From the NCBI GenBank assembly GCA_038030265.1, contig CM075939.1:17279253-17343252 (forward strand): 64,000 nucleotides of DNA. Direction: 5' to 3'. Below, in pieces: positions 44,116 through 53,943 of this stretch. Every line of letters starts with the position of its first letter. Position 1 is the first letter of the stretch. A model generated the notes under the pieces. It worked only from the letters and a program-made list of their open reading frames with translations, was not told the origin of the DNA and searched no databases. A program made the translations under genes and the position numbers. Source of the DNA: Corythucha ciliata (lineage: Eukaryota; Arthropoda; Insecta; Hemiptera; Tingidae).

Positions 44116-44343
44116 CAACGATATATAAACCTGGATTGCTCACAGTGGACTGGAGGGGTGTGGAGGGGTCAGGTCGTCCCCTGATAAACAATCACCCTGT
44201 CCCTCTCCTTGTGTAGTTATGGCAACCCAACTCTCTTCCGGTATTTACTTTGAAACTCCGCCCCTCTCATCCACATGGGAGTTTATTTGATGGCTGTTGT
44301 TTATCAGCAATGATGAGCAATCCAGTTCTTTTATACATCTTTG
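44116..44343. mobile_element. hAT-type MITE family M2, copy C
   Basis: Duplicate of copy B, with the same GCTCTATG flanks (44108-44115 and 44344-44351). It is 2 nt shorter: TGATGAGCAATCC in place of TGATGCGAGCAATCC. Confidence 0.85.
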
Positions 44344-44602
44344 GCTCTATGTTTGCGTTGTGTGGAGTCTATGCAACCAAACAAATTTATTCTCTCGGAA
44401 AATGAAGCATTTTGATAGGTTGCATGGACAACAAACAACGAAAGCATAGAGCTTCTGAACGGGGGTCTTATGATTTTTAGCATGCTGAAAATCGCAAGGA
44501 TCGTTTGAATTTTGCTGGTTAAACCACTAGTTTTGAAGAGCACTTTTTTCCCCAAAAAATGGTCATTTCTGCCAAACAATCGCTAATTATTATTTTTTTA
44601 AA

Positions 44603-46090
44603 CGCTAAAAAAGAAAATGTGTCATTTTCATAAGTTTTCCATTAAAATTTCCCCACCAGAAGGACCGAAAACCCGAGTTTTTTTGCCTGCAACTCGAAAA
44701 GTAGTACTCGTCTTATGGAGGGAAAACTGGGTTTTCCTATAGCGGCTCAAAACGGTTAGCAAGCGCAGCGCATTTTACATTTATTCCTAGTTACTACATG
44801 TTCACTTTTCGACTGGGGAAACAATTTAAATGACGCTGCGCTGAGCGTTTTGCGCTGCTAGGAAAATCTAGCTTAAGACGTTGTAGAGCACTGAATTGAA
44901 TTTCCTTTAGAATTCAAACAACCATCTACATTTGTAGACCAGCAGTCAGGTGACTTGTTAGTGACACAATTCCAAAGTTAATGACATTTTGGGGTGTTGA
45001 TTCAGGGTGTATAAGGATGTCTCATGAGTTTTCCACCTAAATTTCATGGTGGAAACATCATGGAGAGGTAATCTACCCTGCAAAAATTTAAGGTGCATTT
45101 GATTTTCTTCGAAAACAAGACGAACGTATTCATCGGTCTAATAGGTACCAATAAGGTGCAGCTCTTTACATTAATGATACATTTCTCAACATGAAACACT
45201 TCTGCACGATCTCATACATGAAGACTCACTTTATGAAAAGGTGAGGCTACGAAATTAGCATTGCTGGGGAGGGAGTAGCCTTTGTATGAGAGAATCGACA
45301 AATAAGATTGCCAACCACCGCTTGTCCTCAGGAAATCGTCGTGATGTTCTCTCTATCTTTTTATCAAAAAATCAACGTTTCTGAAATCCTGGGGGGGGGG
45401 GCAGTTACCCCATTACCCCCCCCCCCTGTGGAGCCTCCCCTGTGCTTGATTAAATATTACCATGATTCACTCAATAAAGATGACTTGCATTTAGGACAGC
45501 AAAAAGTAAGATTAATTGTGACCCCCAAGGAGGAAAAATAACAAAAACATTTCGCGATATGTGCTCCACAGTTTATTTATCTCGTTTTCATATCGACGAA
45601 AGAAAGATTATTCATGATAAATAATAAGCTAAGAATGAAGTATTATGCATTACGTCACCTTGATAGGCACTTCAAACTAGAAAACCAAGATTATGACGAC
45701 TTGTACCTACTTGCTGACTTGATATTGCGCCATAGCTGGACCACACCATGGCTCACAGGGCTTTGGTTGAGTCCCAAAATGTCAGATAGCCCAATTGGTT
45801 TTATTGCAGGCAAATAAAAAGGTTTTCAAGAGTCTAAAGAAATCGGTCTAATTCCAAATTTTAAAAACAATAAACACGAACGAAAGAAAATGTGAACCTC
45901 AGTGCACGGAGAAAAGAATCATTAAATGCGTATATAGTTTATCTCCAACAGAAGAGAGAAACTACAACAGAGGAATGTTTGAATTATGAGCAAAACTTTA
46001 AAAATATCTACGTTGCTTTTGACGGATTATGTTTGCAGAATATTTAAAATAACGTAGAATTTATGCTTGGAGTAATACATTTTTTGAGTA
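44603..46090. other. Intergenic stretch, no convincing gene
   Basis: A 67-codon ORF at 45614-45817 has no motif I know. G- and C-runs at about 45390 and 45418 flank a short segment resembling a MITE end. Otherwise nothing is recognisable. Confidence 0.4.
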
Positions 46091-46278
46091 ACACATTATT
46101 TATTATTTATTGTGCCGACTAGTTTCGGGGTAATGCACCCCATTCTCAAGGCATCCGTAGGCCGAAACAAATATCTGTGTTACATGTCAAATCGCACATA
46201 AGCTCCACTATAATCCTGCTGACAGACAGGCATCAAGGAAACTTCTTTCGCACAATAAAGAATAAAGAATGTGTTTAG

Positions 46279-46357
46279 GTGCGTTTACACCGAAGTGTCC
46301 CGCGACACTTATTGCTTGAAATTTAGTGTCAGACACACCTTGGTGTAAACACAAACT
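46279..46357. mobile_element. Small MITE with GTGCGTTTACACC ends
   Basis: GTGCGTTTACACCGAAGTGTC at the left is inverted at the right as GTGTCAGACACACC followed by TTGGTGTAAACACA. Inside lies the palindrome GTGTCCCGCGACAC. Related fragments occur at 7228 and 12210. Confidence 0.55.
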
Positions 46358-46673
46358 TCCATAAATTTGTACAGTCAATAAACATAAGTCTGACACTTTA
46401 GTGTAATCTCACCTTTACTCAAATAATTAATTAATTGCCTAAAGTTATTTAACTTTCAAGAAATGATTAAATTTTATGCTTGAAATATTGATACTTCAAG
46501 CATAAATTAAATAAATTAAGCAATTAAAGCACTTAATGGGGAACTTGCACATTTTTCAAGCACTGGGGGGTGATTCTGTAACTTGCAAAATTTACGTGTC
46601 GTAAAATGGAAGAATGGCGAGGGGAGGTTCCTCGTTACCATGGTTTTTACCTTAGAGTAAAGTTACTCTAAAG

Positions 46674-46813
46674 CCGGATACACACATGCGGTACTTGCCA
46701 AGTAACTCGCAAAATATTCAATCAATTTCTAGCAATTGCCTAGAAACCAACCAGCTGAGAATTTCAAAAATCTGTTGCTCGTTACTTGGCAAGTACCGCA
46801 TGTGTGTATCCGG
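46674..46813. mobile_element. MITE, 140 bp, with 33-bp inverted ends
   Basis: The left end CCGGATACACACATGCGG continues GTACTTGCCAAGTAAC; the right end is its exact complement (GTTACTTGGCAAGTACCGC, CATGTGTGTATCCGG). The flanks do not give a clear target duplication. No ORF. Confidence 0.8.
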
Positions 46814-46944
46814 AGTAATAACATGGAGGGAGCCTTGATGGAAAGAGGGGTTCAAGGGGACGACCCCAAGATTACAGCTGCCGAAAGAGGTTGCTTTTAG
46901 GGTAACAGCCACAGAACTTCCCTAGTTTTCTGCTCAATGTACAA

Positions 46945-47681
46945 GGTATATAGACTACAGAGGTATGCTCCTAACTTTTTAGCCAATCATAATCATTCGC
47001 GCAATAACGTCAAGAGGTTAGATGCATTTAAATCAGACGGTAGGTATTTCAATAAAATATCTCCGTCAGTATTCGTTACCAGGAAGAAATCCAAGTTTTA
47101 CATTTGTAAGTGACTAGAATCGCTACTAAAACTTGGGGGAACAGACCTCGACATGTGAGCGGAACGACTTTACGTTAAAAATTGTGTGGAACAAGTTTAC
47201 AAAAAAAAAGTAGCGGCTGGAACGAGCTTTCATGCGCCCGATCAATCAAATATGAACATGACTTTCGGTCATAAAATAGATGTGTGAGAGTATTATAATT
47301 GAAAGGTATGCTTCCTTACAATTAAACAATGAAATATTAATTCAACACTTTGAATTACTTACCCCACCAATACGAGAAGTTATGTAAATCCAAAGAAATT
47401 CCTAACGGTAGTCTGGTTTCGGGTAAATCAACCACAATATTATTCAATATAGGCTATAACAAAGCTGTACAAATATACTAGGCTGGGTGAATGTGATGAA
47501 CAAGGCAAAAACAAACCATGCAAGACTGAAAAACACAGTGACAGAAAGGGCCCACGAGTGCGATAACATCTCAATTTTAGAAGAACCTCTCACCTCATCT
47601 CAAGTCTAACCCGGGTGACGTAGCGGTTGCGAAGGGGTAGCCCGTAGATACGAGCATACCTCTGTAGTCTACATATATACC
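46945..47681. mobile_element. 737-bp segment with 26-bp inverted ends
   Basis: GACTACAGAGGTATGCTC at 46953 is inverted at 47652 as GAGCATACCTCTGTAGTC, and the outer GGTATATA and TATATACC also pair. The interior has no transposase motif. It may be a non-autonomous DNA transposon. Confidence 0.5.
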
Positions 47682-48359
47682 ATAGAGATAAAAATGAATG
47701 GAGAAAGCTTGGGCTTGAAATTTGTTGACCGTAGTTATGGTGGGAGGTGCACCTTGTGAACCACAAAGTAACCTCAAGTCAAGCTGTTTTTTATTTACAC
47801 AAGTCCACTTTGAATTTGTAGTTTTGTTCTTTTTTCCTCTAGTATGTCTAGAAATTGTCACTGTGAGTTGTTAGATTGTTTCACAGGGCACTAATAAAGT
47901 GAATAACCCACAACTACACTCCGGAGAATCTTTATTTGCGTGAGTTGTTGGACTTCTTTTCCGGATATTTCAACGTGCGCAAGTAGCTCCAATCCTCTAC
48001 CGGGAATCACGACAGAAGCCACCGGGAAATCCGTCACTCATGGTTTTTATGGAATACGTCCTGTTTCTGAGTTCGAGATAACTTGTTTTTTACTGATGTG
48101 TTGTGTATTTTTGGGTATGTTTCTTCAGGGGTCGATCCTCTGATAGCAAAGAGAAATACAGGGCTAAGAAATCACGAACGTTCATTTCACATCATCATCA
48201 GTAAGTCTAAGTACAACAAACAATCAACAGTATTTTACAATAAAAACATATTTTCGGTCATTACAGTGACGTACCTTCAAAAACTAAACACATTCACAAG
48301 GTCGTTACACCTCGTCGTCAAGAAAACGTACTAATAAGAAAAACAAAAGGAAGTCGTAC

Positions 48360-49832
48360 ATTAGGCGGGGTCATTCTCCGCACCACCCTCTTGGTTAAAC
48401 CTCGCATTTCGAGTAAACAATGATAACATTGGAGAGCGTTCGAATGATTTGATATTATTTATACATTCAAAACCATCTGTCTGTTCACATTTTAAGATTT
48501 CAAATTTCTCCCACCAATCTAGTATAGGACCTTTATCTAAGTAATGTAAGACTTCAACGCCATTTTCTTTATCAAACATGTGTCCCGATTCGCGAAGATG
48601 GTCTTTAAATTCCGATGCACACTTGCTGGATTTTGGGAGATGTTCCTCCACTCTACATTTTATTTTCCTGCCAGTCTGGCCGACGTACGCCTTCCTGCAT
48701 GTGCAGACCAACTTATAGACCCCACTGCGCTCTTCTTTTGGAGTCGCGTCTTTCGGGGATGGGCATAAACGTGCCAGAAACTGTCCATTCCTAAACGCCA
48801 CGCGGTATCCTTCACGCCTTAAAACGGCCGCCACCTTGGAGGAGACTTCACCCATGTAAGGAAGGACACAAAAACTTTCCTTTGTGGGGTCCGACTCCCT
48901 TGGGGCTCTGAGTCCCAGGGAGATCTCCTCAACTGCGAGATTCCTTAATGTCTTCTGAAGAAGCCGCTCCACCATGTTGTCGTCATATCCATTCCGTCTG
49001 GCTAAATATTTTATTAATCGTAACTCTTTCTCAAAAAGGTCACGCTTCAAAGGTGTTGTTATTAGGCGATGCAATAGCCAATGAAAACCCGCGAGCTTAT
49101 GCGCCCAAGGGTGGCGTGACTCCCTTGGGATCATAGTATCGGTCGTAGTCGGTTTTCTGTAGATATCGAACTCCAGCGTAGATCCTCTTTTTGTCACCGA
49201 CAAATCTAGGAATGGCAAAGTTCCGTCTTGCATCTTCTCCATGGTAAACTTAATCGTCCCCCTCAAGGAGTTCAGAAGATCAAGAAGCTCCTGCAGTTCT
49301 TCCTCCAATCCATTAAATACGCAAAAAACGTCGTCTACATAGCGCGTCCACAATGAAATCTTATTAACTATCATTTCTTTACGTGCAAACAATTCCTCTT
49401 CTAGGTCATCCATAAAAACCTCTGCACATAACGGTGACAATGGCGAGCCCATAGGTAACCCCTTCATTTTAAAGAATTTTCCATCGAATTTAAAGTAATT
49501 ATTTTCTAAACTTTTCAGTAAAATCACAATGTCACTGACTAGAATGGGATCACATGAGTTTTTTAACAAAAGTCGTTCAATTAAATTCAGACAATCTTCA
49601 ACAGGTATATTTGTGAAAAGGTTCGTTACGTCAAAAGAGACTAGTATAGCATTATCACATAAATTCATGTGTTTGACTAGATCAATGAAATGACTAGAGT
49701 TCTTAACACTATAATTACCCTTGAACTTAGTCACAGCCTTAATCTTGGAATCCAAAAACCTAGCTACTCTACTACATGGGGAATTGTTAAATGAAACTAC
49801 AGGCCTAATCGGTTTGTTAACTTTGTGTAGTT
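48360..49832 (-). mobile_element. Penelope-like retroelement, 5'-truncated (RT + GIY-YIG endonuclease)
   Basis: An uninterrupted frame of at least 464 codons runs from 49755 to the stop near 48361, and the frame is open upstream to about 49825. The RT domain shows KPIRPVVS (49815), GLPMGSPLSPLCAE and the catalytic YVDDVF. A GIY-YIG endonuclease follows near the C-terminus: GVYKLVCTCRKAYVGQTGR and then EEHL. This RT plus C-terminal GIY-YIG order defines Penelope-like elements. A TAA at about 49830 and a change to minisatellite sequence mark the truncation. Without stops over nearly 1.4 kb it is young. The 3' untranslated part probably runs to about 47900. Confidence 0.93.
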
Positions 49833-49839
49833 AAATTCC

Positions 49840-50290
49840 TAAAATTACGACTCGCACCTTGAAAATGGCCAAAAAAGTCATTCCGGGCCATTGAAAATGG
49901 CTGAACTGACGATTCGTGCTCTGAAATAACCAAACGCTTTAAAAAATTTCAATCTTCAAAGTTTCGGTCTAAAAATGGTCAAACTGGTCATTCGCGCTCT
50001 TTGGAAACCGTCAGTGACAACGACAATTCGTCCCTTGAAAGTGGTAGAAAAGACAAGCCCTACGGCTTGTCGTAGGGCTGCTGGTCGTATTGGCAATTCA
50101 TGCCCCCCCCCTCACCCACAATGGCTATACTGACAGATTTGCGCCTTGAAAAACGGCCACTCGCGTTCCAATAATGGCCAAATTGACCATTCTGGTCTTA
50201 AAAATGCCTGAATTGACGATTCGTACCCTAACTATCACCAAAACGACTAGTCAGGCACTAAAAATTGCAAACTCAGTCACTGACGAGAGT
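49840..50290. repeat. Degenerate minisatellite, AAAATGGCCAAATTGACGATTCG type
   Basis: Units of about 30-35 bp follow TGAAAATGGCCAAA(C/T)TG then ACGATTCG(T/C)(G/C)CT. About twelve decayed units are readable; the array directly abuts the truncated Penelope-like element. Confidence 0.7.
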
Positions 50291-50389
50291 TCGGGTTTCA
50301 GACTGCATGGGTTTTCTTAATTTCTTCCTCGAGTTCCGGTCGAGCTGTCATTTTCGTTAAAACTGATAATTTCGCCTTTGAAAAACTCT

Positions 50390-51430
50390 CAATTTCACCC
50401 CACAAACTGGCAGTCTTGACTTGGAATCTTTCAATTTCCTCCTGCATAACAGAAGATCACAAAACTTGATTTCGAGATTCAGCAGCAGACCTTTCGGGCT
50501 CACAACATGAGGTTTTTGGGCCCCTTCACCTGAAACAGTCGAGTTCTTGAAACTCTCAAAACAACTCCGTCCCGTAAACTGTCAATTTCGGCAAGGGAAC
50601 TGTCAATTTCACCCGAGAAACTGTCGAGTAAATGTTCAAATCTAAAGATTCCGTCCTGGAAACTGTCAATTTTGTTCTTCAAACCGTGAATTTCATCCTG
50701 GAAACTGTTTATTTTGTCTTTTAAACTGTCAATTTCTTTCTAGTATTGTCGTCCCCAAAACAGTCACTATCGTCGCCAAATCTATCAGTGTCGTCCTGAA
50801 ACTGCAAGTTTCGTACATGAATCATTCAAAACTGTCAATTTCTTCCTGGAAACTCAACTTGCATTTGTTCGGGAAACAGTCAATTCCTTTCTAAAACTGT
50901 CCATTTTGTCCAGGAAATTGTAAATTTCGTTGTCAAAAATATCAATGTCGTCCTAAAACTCCTAATTTCATCCTATAAACTGTCAATTTCGTCCTCAAAT
51001 TCGCCAATTTTACCCTAGATACTGTCAATTTCAGTAAAAATGATAAATCCCGTGTAAAAAAGTAAAGTGTGCGCTCTCGTCTCGTCCCCGACAGCTTATG
51101 ATAGTTGGAAGTAAAGCCCCGTTGGATTACTGTCAATTTCAACATTCAAAACTGTGATTGTCGTACTTCAAACAGCCAATTTCGACTTACAATACTGTCA
51201 ATTTTGCCTCAGGAACTGACAATTTTGACTTCTCAATTTCCTCCAACATAAAAAATATACCCCAAACCTTGATTACGAGGTTTTGCATCAGAGTACTAGA
51301 AACTATCAATATCGTCGTTCAGAACTGTCAATTTCATTCTAGAAACTGTAAATTTCGTTCTCAAAACACTGCCAATGTCGCCCTATAGATACGGTCATTT
51401 TCGGCGTTAAATACTGTCAATTTTGTTAAA
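50390..51430. repeat. Degenerate minisatellite, AAACTGTCAATTTCGTCC type
   Basis: About 35 units of 20-30 bp follow (G)AAACTGTCAATTTCGTCCT. Variation is concentrated in the last bases (GTCCTG, GTTCTC, CTTCCTG). No reading frame is maintained. Confidence 0.8.
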
Positions 51431-52169
51431 TACTGTGGCAGTTTTTGGAAAAAGGGCTTGAGAATAAACATCTTGGGGGGGGGGGGGGCTAAGTCCCTGT
51501 AGCCCCCTTGAATCCGTCAATGGCTGTGAACATGGTAAATTATCGTAATATCTTCAATGTACCTACTATAATAATTGCTGATCTGAAATAATTGCTGGTA
51601 TTTCAATAGATAAGGGCTAATGACCTCAGCAGTCGATGCTCGAAAAAAAATCAAATTTATTTTTACAAGAGCTTAACAACAAGATGTGAACGCGACAACT
51701 TTAAGTGGGGAATCTCCACTTGTGGGGAGGGGTGGGTAGTTTTATTGAAAAAAAAAAGGTAATGAAGTCGTCTAAGAAAAGAGGAAAAGAAACTGAAGAG
51801 CGGGCGGCTGACTTCTGTAGACCTTACGATTATTTTATGCGGTATTGAGTATATTTGTTGTATTGTTGAACATAACTTGCATACACCCCATAAGCACCAT
51901 TCCTGAACACCTAAACTATAGATTGCTATAGTTTCATGAACCAAGTTGATTAATACTGGGCTTTGGTGGAATTTAGTGGGGGGGGGGATTTTATCTCAAT
52001 ATGTTAATTATCAGCCGAGAAACAGAGTGGGTCTCTCGAGCGAACACCCAGAAAATTAGATTTTTATGGATCCAAACCCACGAAATTGGTTTCTGTAACT
52101 TCTGGCTCAGTTTGTCCATTTTTGCACTACGAATGGTAATGTACCGCCGCATGGGTCTGGGTTCAGGGA

Positions 52170-52610
52170 GTCGACAAAGAGTAACAAAGAGGTACCTTTA
52201 CCACGTGATGTACATTTATTATTTACAGTCTGACTCACCTTTCCCCAGGCCCGACGGCCTGCGGTAGCGTGTACACGAGCTGGCGCGAGGGCTGGTCGCG
52301 AGGCTTCGGCTCCCCCTGCACGGATGTGCGTACCTGACTCTAAGCTGTCCCCCGACTCTAGCCGAGAGCTCCACTCCGTCCCCCCTAGGTTTTTATACTA
52401 AACCCCCGAGGACATGTTTTTAAAACCCTAAGTGTTGTGGATAACAAGCAGTGTCCTCAAGGATTTGTTGACGCTATCGGGTCATTCTCTCCCGCTCGTC
52501 CCTGAGCTCGCCGGGTTCATTCACCGAGCGGTGAACAATTTCCCGGACCGAGCTCCTTTTCTCTATCGCTTAACATAACGCCCTTTTTAGGGCGTTACAG
52601 TAAGTTTCGC
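52170..52610 (-). mobile_element. Probable solo LTR (minus orientation)
   Basis: On the minus strand it starts TGTAACGCCCTAAAAAGGGC, a palindrome, has a TATA-like AGTATAAAAACC in the middle and an AATAATAAATGTACATC polyadenylation region near the end. The composition is GC-rich in between. The right border (GTTAC at about 52172 or further left) and a target duplication could not be fixed. It is not contiguous with the gypsy fragment at 53.3 kb. Confidence 0.5.
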
Positions 52611-53019
52611 CATTTCACGGGCACGAATTAGCACATTTGGCCATTTTTAGGGCGTTCTTTGCCGATCAAGCAATTTTCTAGCAATTTTTAGTTTCAAATC
52701 AAATCAAAAAGTTTATCCAGTCCATGTAGCCAACGCATGTAGCTAACGCTGGTTTCAACAATACCAATGTGCTCCACCGTTAGTACTTCAGTCAGAGCAA
52801 GCCTAACACTCTCTGAATCTTCCAACAAGATGGTAGGATCGCGTGATATTAGTGTATACACCTGGGGCGGCCAACCCAGGGGCCAGCGGGCCAAGAAGTC
52901 CGCCACCTTTCACTGCCACTGAGCCTTTCACAATGACCCGCCCGTAGTCATGCAGTGGTAAATTTTCATTTTTAATGTTGGATTTTGGCGCCCCTCGGAT
53001 TTTTGTGCAAAAAAACGTC

Positions 53020-53150
53020 AATTCGGCTAAAAGCCGCTAAAAGTGAAAAAAAACGCTAATTCGCGGGAAAAATTAAGAAAAACTGCTAATTCACCGATAA
53101 AATTGGGGAAAATCGCTCTTTAGCGGCTAAAATCACGAATTCACAGCTAA
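53020..53150. repeat. Short block of the GCTAATTCGCGG minisatellite
   Basis: Four units, for example GCTAATTCGCGGGAAAAATT and GCTAATTCACCGATAAAATT, identical in pattern to the 20-24 kb array. Confidence 0.7.
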
Positions 53151-53943
53151 CGCTTACAGGCTGCATTGTATTTTTGGTTTAGTGTGTTTCTACATTTAAC
53201 GAGTGCGTGAAGCAAGAGGTACCTTACGTGTATGGGGAAAATTTATGGTGTTATTAGAGCTTCGGCTAGGTCATTTTTGAGTCTTGCTAATTTTTTTTTT
53301 TTAAAGTTCAAAATCCATTTAGAGTAATGCGCGAACATTCCTAAAGCACGTGGTTCGGGTAAAGACAACAACGGTTGAACTGTTGAAGTCTTCCCGGGTC
53401 AGGACGGATGGTATTGTTAGTTATTAAGTGTCCAAGTAGTGAAATAGACGATTTAGTAAACGAACACTTATTTTCGTTAAGCGTCTGATTGTAATTTTCG
53501 GCTGCTTTAAGAAAAACTTTCAGGTTCCTGTCATGTTCAGTGTCATCGTTGCCACAGATTGTGATATCATCAAGGTACGAGAAAACGCCTTTGAGTTTTT
53601 CGTCAGAAATGATTCTATTTACTACTCGTTGGAAGCAAGCTACTCCATTTGTAACTCCGAAAGGGATGAGACGGTAATGAAAAGGTTGACCATCAGCTTC
53701 AAAGCCTGTATAGAGCATTTCGTCTTCGCGAATGGGTACCTGATGGTACGCACTATTCAGATCAATGGTACTGAATAATTTATACTTTGCAACTTTGGAA
53801 ACAATTTCGTCAATATTCGGGAGTGGGTAGGCATCGAGGATCGTGTATTTATTTATCGTTGGGAAAAGTCGACAACCATTCTTTTCTTATGATTTTCATT
53901 TTTTACGACGTGCTCTTGAGCTCGCCAGGGGAACTACTTTCTT

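Larger units (their letters stand above)
41697..44602. repeat. Tandem duplication upstream of Toll, unit 2
   Basis: Near-identical to 38788-41696. The junction reads TTTTTTTAAAGAGGCTCCG, joining the unit's right end (TTTTTTTAAA) to its left end (AGAGGCTCCG) with one shared base. Past 44602 the sequence continues uniquely with CGCTAAAAAAG. Confidence 0.95.

Noticed and set aside
45308..45817. Small plus-strand genes
   Set aside because: The first crosses G/C homopolymers at a repeat end and the second has no motif or conserved context.
52694..53021. Minus-strand ORFs beside the solo LTR, considered as retrotransposon coding sequence
   Set aside because: No gag or pol motif could be found and the frames are short.
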